DNA of 64,000 bases from Eutrophomonas brisbanensis (GTDB lineage Bacteria > Pseudomonadota > Gammaproteobacteria > Burkholderiales > Eutrophovitaceae): contig JAYQIQ010000004.1 of assembly GCA_038141705.1 (NCBI GenBank), positions 806,001 through 870,000 on the forward strand, read 5' to 3'. The notes under the pieces were generated by a model. That model was not told the origin of the DNA, made no database searches, and saw only the letters and a program-made list of their open reading frames with translations. Shown here piece after piece: positions 17,807 through 27,607 of the stretch. Position numbers and translations under genes: made by a program. The stretch's first letter is position 1. Each line of letters starts with the position of its first letter.

Positions 17807-20800
17807 ATGAGAACAGTAAAGCTGGACGACAAGTACACCGCAACAAGCGGTCACGTATATCTCACTGGCATTCAGGCACTAGTGAGACTCATGATGGTGC
17901 AACAACAACGCGATGCCGCCAATGGATTAAAAACCGGTGGCTTTGTTTCTGGCTATCGCGGCTCACCATTAGGCGGGCTCGATGAAGCGCTCTGGAGAGC
18001 TCAACCCTTACTCGATTTACACAATGTCAAGTTCACCCCTGGAGTCAACGAAGAGCTCGCAGCAACCGCAGTTTGGGGAACACAACAAATTCACTTAACC
18101 GGCGAGATAGATTACGACGGTGTCTTTGCACTGTGGTACGGAAAAGGTCCTGGTGTTGACCGATGTGGCGATGTGTTTAAACACATGAATCATTTTGGTA
18201 CATCAAAACATGGCGGCGTACTTTTGATTGCAGGAGACGACCACGGCGCCTACTCCTCAACATTGCCGCACCAAAGTGACCATTTATTCTCAGCATCCAT
18301 GATCCCGGTTCTCTATCCGAGTAATGTCGAAGAATATTTGACGCTTGGACTGCACGGTATCGCCATGTCGCGGTTTTCCGGTTGCGCAGTTGGCTTTAAA
18401 GCATTAGCTGACACCGTCGAATCATCCGCATCCATTGATGGCGATATTTTTCGTCCCGAGATAAAAATCCCAAGTGACTTTGTCATGCCGGAAGGCGGAC
18501 TCAACGGACGACTCTCGACTGACACGCTAGGAGTCCAAGCTCGAAAACAAGAAGCACTGATGCAGGATTACAAGATTTATGCAGCACTTGCTTACTCACG
18601 TGCGAATCGACTCAACCATACAACCATTGATTCTCCGAATGCAAAAATCGGTATCGTCGCGTCAGGCAAATCCTACATGGATGTCTTAGAAGCGCTCGAT
18701 GAACTCGGCATTGCAGAATCGGAAGTTGCGAATGTTGGAATTCGACTCTTCAAAGTTGCCATGCCATGGCCGCTGGAACCAGATGGCATTCGCGAGTTTT
18801 CTCGAGGGCTAGAGGAGATACTCGTTGTCGAAGAAAAACGACAAATGGTCGAGTATCAATTAAAAGAGCAGCTCTACAACTGGGATGCCGAAGTCCGGCC
18901 ACGTATCATCGGAAAATTCGATGACAAAGGTGAGTGGGTTCACCCGAGAGGGGAATGGCTACTCCCTGCAAAATCTGACTTTTCAGTTGCGCAAATCGCA
19001 CGTGTTATCGCCTCCCGTATTGCTCGATACCACAACTCAAACGCATTAAAAGAGCGCCTGGAATTTTTAGAGTCGAAAGAGTCCGTATTAGCTAAAGCGG
19101 TAGACACTCCCAATCGGCCTGCATGGTATTGCTCAGGGTGCCCACACAACACCTCAACAAAAGTCCCCGATGGCAGCCTCGCGCTTGCAGGAATTGGTTG
19201 TCACGTTATGGCGACCGCAATCTACCCAAAACATAACAAGACCATGAGTCAAATGGGTGGGGAAGGCGTAACCTGGATCGGACAGGCACCGTTTTCCAAG
19301 CGAGAGCATGTGTTTACGAACCTTGGAGATGGAACCTACTTTCACTCTGGACTACTCGCGATTCGTTCTGCCGTTGCAGCGAATATCAATATCACTTACA
19401 AAATTCTGTATAACGATGCGGTCGCTATGACAGGCGGTCAACCGATCGACGGTACGTTAACAGTGCCGATGATTGCGCAACAATTGACCGGGGAAGGCAT
19501 TGAAAAAATTATAATCGTCACCGAAGATTTAAGCCGATACCGTGATCGACAAAACATTGCCTCTCACATTGAGATCAAGCATCGCGATGCGCTTGACCAA
19601 ATTCAAAAGCAGCTTCGGGAAGTTAAGGGCGTGAGCGTTTTGATCTACGATCAGACGTGTGCTGCAGAAAAACGCCGTCGCCGCAAAAAAGGGGAAATCG
19701 CAACCCCGACAAAACGGCTCTTTATTAACCCTGAAGTTTGCGAAGGCTGCGGTGATTGCGGAGAACATAGTAACTGTACCTCTCTCCTTCCACTTGAGAC
19801 CGATCTAGGCAAAAAACGTCTCATCGATCAATCATCCTGTAATCAAGATTACTCATGCGTGAAGGGATTCTGCCCAAGCTTTGTATCGATCGAAGGTGGA
19901 TCACCGAAAAAGAAATATTTGTCGAAAGATTATCAAGAGCAAATTCCAACGCTCCCAGCGCCAGTATTACCGATGGAAAATGGCGCTCCTTATAACATTT
20001 TTATTACCGGTATCGGCGGCACCGGTGTGATTACGGTTGGCGCATTAATCGGAATGGCTGCACACCTCGAGAAAAAAGGGGTGTCTGTTTTAGATATGAC
20101 CGGTATGTCACAGAAAAATGGTGCAGTGACTTCGCATGTACGGATTGCGCAGCAACCGAATCAAATTCGCGCGCAGCGTATCGCTACAGGGGAAGCGGAC
20201 CTAATACTCGGATGCGATATGCTCACTTCCGGTAGTCAGGATGCGATTTCCAAAACACGCACCGGTAGAACCACTGCGATTATCAACACTCACGATCAAC
20301 CCACTGGCGCATTCGCACAAGATCGCGACTGGAATTTCCCAATGAGTGAGGTGCAGTCACTTATCAACGAAGCCGTAGCGGATAAAGCAACGTTTCTCAA
20401 CGCAACTCGTATGGCTACGAACCTCATGGGTGATGCCATTGCAACAAATTTATTTATGCTGGGCCTTGCTTTCCAAAAAGGACTTATCCCACTAACCGAA
20501 GCATCACTTTTAAAAGCCATTGAACTTAACGGCATAGCAGTTGAAGCGAATAAGAAAGCGTTCCAATGGGGACGTTTCGCAGCAGTTGACCAAAGCGCTG
20601 TAGCGCGCATTGCCGAACCCACTCAACCGGTTTCTTTCACAAAACTCGAATCTGTGAAAGCGATTGTGAGCGATCGCGTTAAGCGATTAATCGATTATCA
20701 AAGCGAAGAGTACGCGGAAAAATACCGCTCACGCGTTGAAGACGTACTTGGCAAACTGGAAGGCAAAGATGTTCGAGATCAGCTTGGGAAAACTTTCGCC

Positions 20801-21298
20801 AAGAGCCTCTTCAAGGTCATGGCCTATAAAGATGAGTACGAAGTTGCTCGCATGCATAGCGATCCGGTTTTTCTACAAAAAGTACGCGACGCTTTTGATG
20901 GTAACTTCTCACTCAAATTTAATCTTGCACCACCACTGATTTCGTCACTTGATGAAAATGGACACCTCCGTAAACGAGAATTTGGATCTTGGGTGCAGGG
21001 TGTCTTTAAAGTGCTAGCGAAACTAAAGCGAGTTCGTGGTACCGCGTTTGACATCTTCGGATACACCGAGGAGCGCAGATTGGAGCGTCGCTTGATTCTC
21101 GACTATATCGAGCTTGCAAACGAGGCGGTTTCCGCACTAAACGAAAAGAACTACGAGATCGTCAAAAAACTCATTGGACTACCCGAAGAGGTGAAAGGCT
21201 TCGGACATGTAAAATTGGCTGCAATCGAGCGTTTCTACGATCAAAAATCAGCACTTCGGCAACAGTTACTGGCCGAAGGCTGGAAAAAAGCTGCCTAA
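17807..21298 (+). CDS. Indolepyruvate:ferredoxin oxidoreductase, fused alpha-beta
   Basis: A 1163-aa single-chain 2-oxoacid:ferredoxin oxidoreductase that oxidatively decarboxylates aromatic or branched 2-oxo acids to acyl-CoA. The N-terminal IorA-like region has GFVSGYRGSPLGGLDEAL and the ThDP part GDGTYFHSGLLAIRSA with a downstream YNDAVAMTGGQP. The cysteine cluster CSGCPHN is near 446, and the iron-sulfur segment VCEGCGDCGEHSNC follows with NQDYSCVKGFCPSF. The C-terminal IorB-like gamma domain begins at GIGGTGVITVGAL. The fused form is typical of aerobic Proteobacteria. The ATG has GAGGA upstream, and the gene starts 75 nt after acetolactate synthase. Its products could feed the IcmF and carboxylase steps. 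Confidence 0.93.
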   Translation: MRTVKLDDKYTATSGHVYLTGIQALVRLMMVQQQRDAANGLKTGGFVSGYRGSPLGGLDEALWRAQPLLDLHNVKFTPGVNEELAATAVWGTQQIHLTGEIDYDGVFALWYGKGPGVDRCGDVFKHMNHFGTSKHGGVLLIAGDDHGAYSSTLPHQSDHLFSASMIPVLYPSNVEEYLTLGLHGIAMSRFSGCAVGFKALADTVESSASIDGDIFRPEIKIPSDFVMPEGGLNGRLSTDTLGVQARKQEALMQDYKIYAALAYSRANRLNHTTIDSPNAKIGIVASGKSYMDVLEALDELGIAESEVANVGIRLFKVAMPWPLEPDGIREFSRGLEEILVVEEKRQMVEYQLKEQLYNWDAEVRPRIIGKFDDKGEWVHPRGEWLLPAKSDFSVAQIARVIASRIARYHNSNALKERLEFLESKESVLAKAVDTPNRPAWYCSGCPHNTSTKVPDGSLALAGIGCHVMATAIYPKHNKTMSQMGGEGVTWIGQAPFSKREHVFTNLGDGTYFHSGLLAIRSAVAANINITYKILYNDAVAMTGGQPIDGTLTVPMIAQQLTGEGIEKIIIVTEDLSRYRDRQNIASHIEIKHRDALDQIQKQLREVKGVSVLIYDQTCAAEKRRRRKKGEIATPTKRLFINPEVCEGCGDCGEHSNCTSLLPLETDLGKKRLIDQSSCNQDYSCVKGFCPSFVSIEGGSPKKKYLSKDYQEQIPTLPAPVLPMENGAPYNIFITGIGGTGVITVGALIGMAAHLEKKGVSVLDMTGMSQKNGAVTSHVRIAQQPNQIRAQRIATGEADLILGCDMLTSGSQDAISKTRTGRTTAIINTHDQPTGAFAQDRDWNFPMSEVQSLINEAVADKATFLNATRMATNLMGDAIATNLFMLGLAFQKGLIPLTEASLLKAIELNGIAVEANKKAFQWGRFAAVDQSAVARIAEPTQPVSFTKLESVKAIVSDRVKRLIDYQSEEYAEKYRSRVEDVLGKLEGKDVRDQLGKTFAKSLFKVMAYKDEYEVARMHSDPVFLQKVRDAFDGNFSLKFNLAPPLISSLDENGHLRKREFGSWVQGVFKVLAKLKRVRGTAFDIFGYTEERRLERRLILDYIELANEAVSALNEKNYEIVKKLIGLPEEVKGFGHVKLAAIERFYDQKSALRQQLLAEGWKKAA

Positions 21299-21328
21299 AC
21301 CGATTAGCAAACGTTATTTATTTTTAGC

Positions 21329-21370
21329 GCAGGCTGAATCATAATGAATGATTATGCTCAAAAAGCCTGC
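21329..21370. promoter_or_regulatory. Nested hairpin in the icmF leader
   Basis: The outer arms GCAGGCT (21329-21335) and AGCCTGC (21364-21370) enclose an inner hairpin AATCAT/ATGATT (21337-21342 with 21348-21353). The structure ends 30 bases before the icmF ATG and is not followed by a T run, so it is less likely a terminator than a leader structure. It does not resemble a cobalamin riboswitch in size. Confidence 0.35.
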
Positions 21371-21399
21371 CAAAAAAGCTTTGTGGAGAAACTAAAAGC

Positions 21400-24300
21400 A
21401 TGACAAATCTGAACGATAGCCCGATTGTCGAACGACCCAATATCAAAGCGAACGTGCGATTCGTTACAGCAGCAAGTCTATTTGATGGTCATGACGCCTC
21501 GATCAACATTATCCGCCGAATGCTTCAAGGCACTGGTGCGGAAGTTATTCATTTGGGCCATAACCGATCAGTTGAAGAAATCGTTACAGCGGCCATTCAA
21601 GAAGACGCGCATGGTATCGCCGTTAGTTCTTACCAAGGTGGTCACATCGAATACTTCAAATACATGATCGATCTACTTCGAGAGCGCGGAGCAGGTCATG
21701 TGAAAGGCTTTGGTGGTGGTGGTGGCGTGATCGTTGCCTCGGAAATTAAAGAGCTACACGACTACGGCGTTTCCCGCATTTACTCCCCGAAGACGGTGCG
21801 AGCATGGGGTTACAAGGCATGATCGATGATATGGTGGCGCGCGCAGCTCAGGCGGAAAAACCTCCCGTTACAGAGAGCGTGGACAACATCACGACAACAA
21901 ACCATCCACTTCTCGCGCGGATTATTTCATCGATAGAGCTTGCAACACTCCCCGAAGATCTTCATAAAGATATTCTCAAAAAATCGGATACGCAAAAAAA
22001 TATTCCAGTGCTTGGGATCACCGGCACAGGCGGAGCAGGAAAATCATCACTGACCGACGAGCTCATTCGCAGATTCCGGTTAGACCAAAAAGATAATCTG
22101 CAAATCGCCGTTATTGCGATTGACCCTTCTCGCAGAAAAACTGGCGGCGCACTTTTGGGCGACCGCATTCGCATGAACGCACTTAGCAGCGAAAAAATTT
22201 ATATGCGCTCCCTCGCGACTCGTGGAGGTGGAAGCGAGATCGCCGCATGTCTACCCGATGCGATTGCTGCGTGTAAGTGCGCAGGATTCGATCTCATTGT
22301 GGTGGAAACATCTGGAATCGGCCAGGGAGACGCCGCAATCGTTCCCTACGTCGATGTATCACTCTATGTGATGACCCCTGAATACGGTGCCGCTAGCCAG
22401 CTTGAAAAAATCGACATGCTGGACTTCGCCGATTACGTTGCGATCAATAAATTTGATCGCCGCGGCGCAGAAGATGCACTTCGTGATGTTTCGAAACAAT
22501 ACCAGCGTAACCATCAATTATTTTCACAAGCACCTGATGCTATGCCAGTATTTGGCACGACTGCGTCGCGATTTAACGACGATGGAGTTACTGCGCTCTA
22601 CCACGCATTAGCTGAGGCGCTAGGGAAGCATGGTTTGAAACGTGGTGAGATTCACCTTCCTTTGATTGATGTCAAGTCATCTACAAAAGTTTCGAGCGTG
22701 GTGCCACCTGATCGAGTTCGGTACCTTGCAGATATTTCCACGTCGGTTCGGTCTTACAAACAGGATGCGATCGAACAATCGCGAGTCGCGAGACAACGAC
22801 AGCAGATTAGCTCCGTTAAGAAAATGCTTGCAGACGAGTGTGGGGAAGAAGTTGCAAACCTGGATCAACTGGCGAGCAAACGTGATTCCAAGCTCACTGG
22901 GGAATCGAAAAAATTATTGGCAGACTGGCCAGACCTCAAAAAAGCGTACTCGGGTGATGAGCACGTTGTAAAAATACGCGACAAAGAAATTCGCACGCAA
23001 CTTAAACGCGAATCGCTCTCTGGAACATTGATCCCACGGGTCTCGCTTCCAAACTTTGAAGATGAAGGCGAGTTACTCAAATGGCTCTTGCTTGAGAATG
23101 TTCCCGGCGCATTCCCATACACCGGCGGAGTGTTTCCATTTAAGCGAGAAAACGAAGATCCCACTCGCATGTTTGCTGGCGAAGGAGATCCGTTTCGAAC
23201 AAATAAACGTTTTCATTTGCTCTCAAAAGATATGCCAGCAAAGCGGCTCTCAACCGCTTTTGACTCGGTAACGCTTTATGGATTCGATCCAGATTTACGG
23301 CCAGATATTTACGGCAAAGTCGGAAACTCCGGAGTGTCGATTGCAACACTAGAAGACATGAAGGTCCTCTACTCTGGGTTTGATTTGTGCGCACCAAACA
23401 ACAGCGTCTCGATGACAATCAACGGACCAGCGCCGACTATCCTCGCGATGTTTATGAACACTGCGATCGATCAGCAAGTTGATAAGTTTAAAGAGGAAAA
23501 TTCAAGAGAACCCAATCAAAGCGAATATCAGGCGATCAAGAAACAAACGCTTGAGACTGTTCGTGGAACCGTTCAGGCAGACATTCTGAAAGAGGATCAA
23601 GGCCAGAACACCTGCATTTTCTCGACTGAGTTCAGCTTAAAGGTAATGGGGGATATTCAGGAATACTTCATCGCGAACAAAGTTCGCAACTTTTACTCAG
23701 TCTCCATATCTGGTTATCACATCGCGGAGGCAGGTGCGAATCCAATTTCACAACTCGCGTTCACGCTGAGTAACGGCTTTACATTTGTCGAAGCTTACCT
23801 TGCGCGCGGAATGCATATCGATGACTTTGCACCCAATTTAAGTTTCTTCTTCAGTAACGGGATGGATCCCGAATACTCTGTACTTGGCCGAGTCGCACGA
23901 AGAATTTGGGCGGTCGCAATGCGCGAACGATACGGTGCGAACGAAAGATCACAGAAACTGAAATATCACTGCCAAACATCCGGACGGTCACTTCACGCCC
24001 AGGAAATAGACTTCAACGATATTCGAACAACGCTACAAGCGCTGATCGCGACGTACGACAACGCCAATTCGCTTCACACCAACGCATACGATGAGGCAAT
24101 CACCACACCGACTGAAGAAAGTGTACGTCGCGCAATGGCGATTCAGCTCATCATCAATCGCGAATGGGGGCTTGCCAAGAATGAGAACTCCAATCAAGGA
24201 AGTTTCGTTATTGAAGAGTTAACGGATTTGGTCGAAGAAGCTGTTCTCAAAGAGTTTGAAGCAATCTCCGAACGTGGCGGCGTACTAGGAGCGATGGAAC

Positions 24301-24662
24301 TTGGGTATCAAAGAGGAAAAATCCAGGAGGAGTCACTTTACTACGAGCATAAGAAACATGATGGTAGCTACCCACTAATTGGTGTGAATACCTTTAGAAA
24401 CCCAAAAGGCAATGCGGTTCCAGAAACCCTCGAACTGATTCGTTCATCTGACGAAGAGAAACAATCACAACTAAAACGACTCAAGGATTTTCAGACGACA
24501 AATTCCAATGACTCTGAAGCGATGCTAGAAAAACTCAAAGCAGCAGTCATTGCGGACTCAAATGTTTTTGAAGTCTTAATGGAGGCGGTTCGAGTCTGCT
24601 CGCTCGGACAAATCACGCACACGCTTTTTGAGGTGGGTGGGCAATATAGACGATCGATGTAA
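21400..24662 (+). CDS. icmF: Fused isobutyryl-CoA mutase IcmF, one frameshift
   Basis: An adenosylcobalamin enzyme interconverting isobutyryl-CoA and n-butyryl-CoA; family members also act on isovaleryl/pivalyl-CoA. Domain order is an N-terminal B12-binding domain with FDGHDASINIIRR (cobalt-ligand His31), the MeaI-type GTPase chaperone domain with GITGTGGAGKSSLT, then the mutase barrel with RMFAGEGDPFRTN and SGYHIAEAGANPISQLA. The Phe in RMFAG and Ala in STAFD are isobutyryl-type, unlike the Ile/Asp pair of the second mutase at 33-35 kb. The frame breaks at the C4 run 21785-21788. Adding one C restores YSPEDGASMGLQGMIDDM and gives about 1087 aa, the normal IcmF length. As sequenced, a stop follows 140 codons and a second ORF starts at 21804. 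Confidence 0.9.
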
Positions 24663-24677
24663 AAGTCGACGTATCTT

Positions 24678-25412
24678 TTAAATTAGCTTTTCTAAGAATT
24701 GCTTTAATGCGGGATGTTCTGGCGCATCGAAAATTTTCTCTGGCACTCCGTCTTCCATAATTTTTCCTTCGTTAAAGAAGACTACGCGATCTGAAATCGC
24801 CCTAGCGAAACGCATTTCATGTGTGACGATTACCATAGTTGTCCCACCCTGATCCGCGATTCGACTTAATTGATCCAGCACATCTCGAACAAGCTCCGGA
24901 TCAAGGGCGGAAGTTATTTCATCAAAAAGCATTAACTCTGGCTGCAGTGCGAGAGCCCTTGCTATCGCGACTCGTTGCGATTGACCTCCAGAAAGAGAGG
25001 AAGGAAATGCCGATAGTTTGTCAGAGAGCCCCACTTGGGCCAAATAATCACGAGCAATATCGCGAGCCTCTTTAGGTGGTTTCTTTTTCACCTTTTTGAG
25101 CGCTAGGGACACATTCTGTTCAGCCGTCATATTAGGAAAAAGATTAAAGCTTTGGAAAACCATTCCGATACGGGAGCGAATATCCTCTCGGTTTCTTTTG
25201 TCAACAAATGACTTTCCATCGATGAAAATGTCTCCACTATCCGGTTGATCTAATCCCATCAGCAAACGAAGTAATGTCGATTTACCAGAGCCACTGGCCC
25301 CAATCACACTGATCACTTCATTTTTCTCAATCCTCATGTTTAAGGAGTCGAGAACAACATTTCCCCCAAAGGATTTGGAAACATTTTCACACTCAACGAA
25401 TGGTCTATGCAT
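24678..25412 (-). CDS. ehuA: Ectoine/hydroxyectoine ABC transporter ATP-binding protein
   Basis: A 244-aa polar-amino-acid-type ABC ATPase: Walker A GASGSGKSTLLRLL, Q-loop VFQSFNLFPNMTAEQN, signature LSGGQSQRVAIARALALQP, Walker B LMLFDEITSALDPELV, switch VTHEMRFA. It overlaps the preceding permease gene by 8 nt and closes the nine-gene operon. The ectoine assignment comes from operon context and the binding protein, since such ATPases are alike across substrates. The gap to the convergent icmF gene is only 15 nt and shows no terminator. Confidence 0.88.
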   Translation of the reverse strand: MHRPFVECENVSKSFGGNVVLDSLNMRIEKNEVISVIGASGSGKSTLLRLLMGLDQPDSGDIFIDGKSFVDKRNREDIRSRIGMVFQSFNLFPNMTAEQNVSLALKKVKKKPPKEARDIARDYLAQVGLSDKLSAFPSSLSGGQSQRVAIARALALQPELMLFDEITSALDPELVRDVLDQLSRIADQGGTTMVIVTHEMRFARAISDRVVFFNEGKIMEDGVPEKIFDAPEHPALKQFLEKLI

Positions 25413-26061
25413 AGGATAACTCCAATTTTCGCTCTAACTTCCTAACCAGGTAGGCAGCGACAAGACTCACCAAAAGAAATAGGAAACCAATCGCAGTCAG
25501 CGGTTCGAGATATTTAAAGTTATTGGCACCTAATATTTTTGCGACCTGCAGCACCTCAACAACCGTAATCGCTGACAACAATGGAGTGTCCTTAAAAATT
25601 GCTATCAAATAGTTGCCCAACATAGGAGTCACCACCCGAAACATCTGCGGGAGGATAACCGCACGTAAGGTTGTAGGGAGTCCCAAATTTAGAGCTTTTG
25701 TAGCATCCCATTGGCTCTTTGGAATAGCACGTATTCCGGATCGATAAGCCTCCGAACAGTAACTAGCATAGTGAATCCCTAACGCCAGTATTCCCGCTTG
25801 CATAGGCCCGAGTTTGATACCCCAATCCGGTAGAACATAAAATAAAAAAAACATTTGCACGAGAAGTGGTGTTCCTCGAACAAATTCATTTCCCCAAAGT
25901 AGCGCTCGATAAAGTATTGGAACCTTAATCTCGACTATCACCGCCACTATTAGTCCAATGATGGACGCAAACAAAAACCCTAATATTGCCGCGCTGATTG
26001 TTATCAAAAACGCATCCGTAAGTTCAGGAAAACAAGCGATAAGAAAATCCCAATCAAACAC
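25405..26061 (-). CDS. ehuD: Ectoine/hydroxyectoine ABC transporter permease
   Basis: A 218-aa inner-membrane permease of the HisMQ type with about five hydrophobic helices and the EAA-type loop YRSGIRAIPKSQWDATKALNLG that contacts the ATPase. The start is set at a GTG (26061) because GGAGGA lies six bases upstream; the longer in-frame start at 26085 would bury that site inside the reading frame and overlap ehuC more. It overlaps ehuC by 8 nt and ehuA by 8 nt, pointing to translational coupling and equal subunit production. Confidence 0.86.
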   Translation of the reverse strand: MFDWDFLIACFPELTDAFLITISAAILGFLFASIIGLIVAVIVEIKVPILYRALLWGNEFVRGTPLLVQMFFLFYVLPDWGIKLGPMQAGILALGIHYASYCSEAYRSGIRAIPKSQWDATKALNLGLPTTLRAVILPQMFRVVTPMLGNYLIAIFKDTPLLSAITVVEVLQVAKILGANNFKYLEPLTAIGFLFLLVSLVAAYLVRKLERKLELSYA

Positions 26062-26692
26062 CTGAGCTCCTCCACTTAAATCCACGTTTTTCTAAAGCGC
26101 CAAATGAAAAAGAAATAATCTGCGAAAGGATGAAATAGAGAATGAGGACAATCGAAAAAATTTCTGTACTTTGATAGTTTTCAGACCGAATAATTTGCGA
26201 AACGAAAGTTAAATCTGAAATCGTGATCAATGAAACTAAAGCGCTATTTTTTAGAATTTCGATACAAAGAGTGGCAAGCCCAGGGAGTGCCACAACAATA
26301 GCTTGAGGAAAGACTACGTTTTTCAATGTGTCCCATGCGCCTAGATTAATAGACGCGGCGGCATCCCATTGCCCCTTCGGGACAGACCGAACCGCAGCTT
26401 GAATAATTACAGCGCCATAGGCTCCCGCGTTCAACGACAAGGCTATTATTGCAGTGGCAAATGGAGAGAAATTTACTCCAAATAGAGGCAGTACAAAAAA
26501 AAGCCAAAACAGCTGAAGTAATACAGAAGTGCCCCGAAAAAACTCTACATAAAAGAGAATCAATAATTTCGAAAAACCAGAGGCTCTGGCAAGCATCCAT
26601 CCCGAAAATGCTGCGATTAAGATTGCGCAGAATATACTAGACAGCGTTATGACTAGCGTGGCATGTAGGCCCTCTAACAGCAAAGATAACAC
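26054..26692 (-). CDS. ehuC: Ectoine/hydroxyectoine ABC transporter permease
   Basis: A 212-aa partner permease of the polar amino acid family, starting with a GTG. It has FYVEFFRGTSVLLQLFWLFF near the N-terminal third and the cytoplasmic EAA loop AAVRSVPKGQWDAAASINLG, which is the position-equivalent loop of the EhuD homologue. Hydrophobic segments span most of the chain. It follows the binding-protein gene by 27 nt. AGAAGG lies about ten bases before the start codon. Confidence 0.86.
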   Translation of the reverse strand: MLSLLLEGLHATLVITLSSIFCAILIAAFSGWMLARASGFSKLLILFYVEFFRGTSVLLQLFWLFFVLPLFGVNFSPFATAIIALSLNAGAYGAVIIQAAVRSVPKGQWDAAASINLGAWDTLKNVVFPQAIVVALPGLATLCIEILKNSALVSLITISDLTFVSQIIRSENYQSTEIFSIVLILYFILSQIISFSFGALEKRGFKWRSSGV

Positions 26693-26719
26693 TTAATACT
26701 GCCTTCTTACGTCAACGGT

Positions 26720-27607
26720 TTAGCGCAAACACAACTCAGACGTAGTAACGCCTTTGGGCAACTCGCTTTCAGTAAAACCGTATTGAAGGACCATATCTCG
26801 ATGTTTCTCCGATCCAATAAACTGAGCAAGTTTTTCATTGAACGCATCTCGAAGGCGGACATCGTTTTTTCGAAAGGCAAATGCGCCATAACCTCGAACA
26901 TTCACGCCAGCGATCACTGGATCTTCAAAAGGAAACGCACGCTCCAGCAATTGAGACGTATCTTTTTGAATAATCCGCTGAACTGTAAGACTCGTTCCGG
27001 CGAAGGCATCTGATCGCCCAGCCTTCACACCCGATACCGCACTCGCGATGTCTGGATAGACAATAATTTGCCCTTTCGGAATATTCAACTTGTTAGCATA
27101 AGTTAACTCGACAGTCCCCGACACCACACCCAATTTTGTATTTGGATTTTCTAAGATATCGCTATACGCATTTAATTTATGAGGATTTCCTGATTTCACT
27201 AAAAACGATTCTCCAACTGAATATGTTGGATTCGAAAATATTACTTCCTTACAGCGTTCGGGTAGCACGTACATACCAGCAGCGATTACATCAAAACGGC
27301 CAGCCTTGAGTCCCGGAATTAATGAGCCAAACTCAGTCAAAACAGAGGTAACTTCGCTCACCCCAAGTTCGGATAAAACATGCCGCGCGATATCTGGCGC
27401 CTCCCCTGCAAGCTCCCCTGATTGCGGGTCAACATATGCATATGGCGCCTCATTTGCAAACCCGAGACGTATAGCGCTTTTCTCCAAGGCCACCTCAAGC
27501 GTATCATCCGCAAGATTATTTGCATTATCTGAACACCCAGTAGCACCGATCAGTACCAATACCAAGAGTGTTGAATATTTATTGATAAGTTTGTATAGCT
27601 CTCTCAC
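26720..27607 (-). CDS. ehuB: Ectoine/hydroxyectoine ABC transporter substrate-binding lipoprotein
   Basis: A 295-aa type II periplasmic binding protein of the amino-acid group. The N-terminal signal ends in a lipobox-like IGATGC with Cys25 as the lipidated residue. The ligand-facing region IRLGFANEAPYAYVDPQSG and the following GEAPDIARHVL match the EhuB pattern from memory. FDVIAAGMYVLPERCKEVIFS and the LGVVSGTVE hinge follow. Its start overlaps the ectD stop by 4 nt, so uptake and hydroxylation are translated together. It would recover leaked ectoine or scavenge external ectoines. Confidence 0.87.
   Translation of the reverse strand: MRELYKLINKYSTLLVLVLIGATGCSDNANNLADDTLEVALEKSAIRLGFANEAPYAYVDPQSGELAGEAPDIARHVLSELGVSEVTSVLTEFGSLIPGLKAGRFDVIAAGMYVLPERCKEVIFSNPTYSVGESFLVKSGNPHKLNAYSDILENPNTKLGVVSGTVELTYANKLNIPKGQIIVYPDIASAVSGVKAGRSDAFAGTSLTVQRIIQKDTSQLLERAFPFEDPVIAGVNVRGYGAFAFRKNDVRLRDAFNEKLAQFIGSEKHRDMVLQYGFTESELPKGVTTSELCLR

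Noticed and set aside
21804..24662. Stand-alone two-domain mutase paired with a separate B12 subunit
   Set aside because: The junction residues in the shifted frame match the conserved IcmF linker, so a one-base slip explains the split better than a new gene arrangement.
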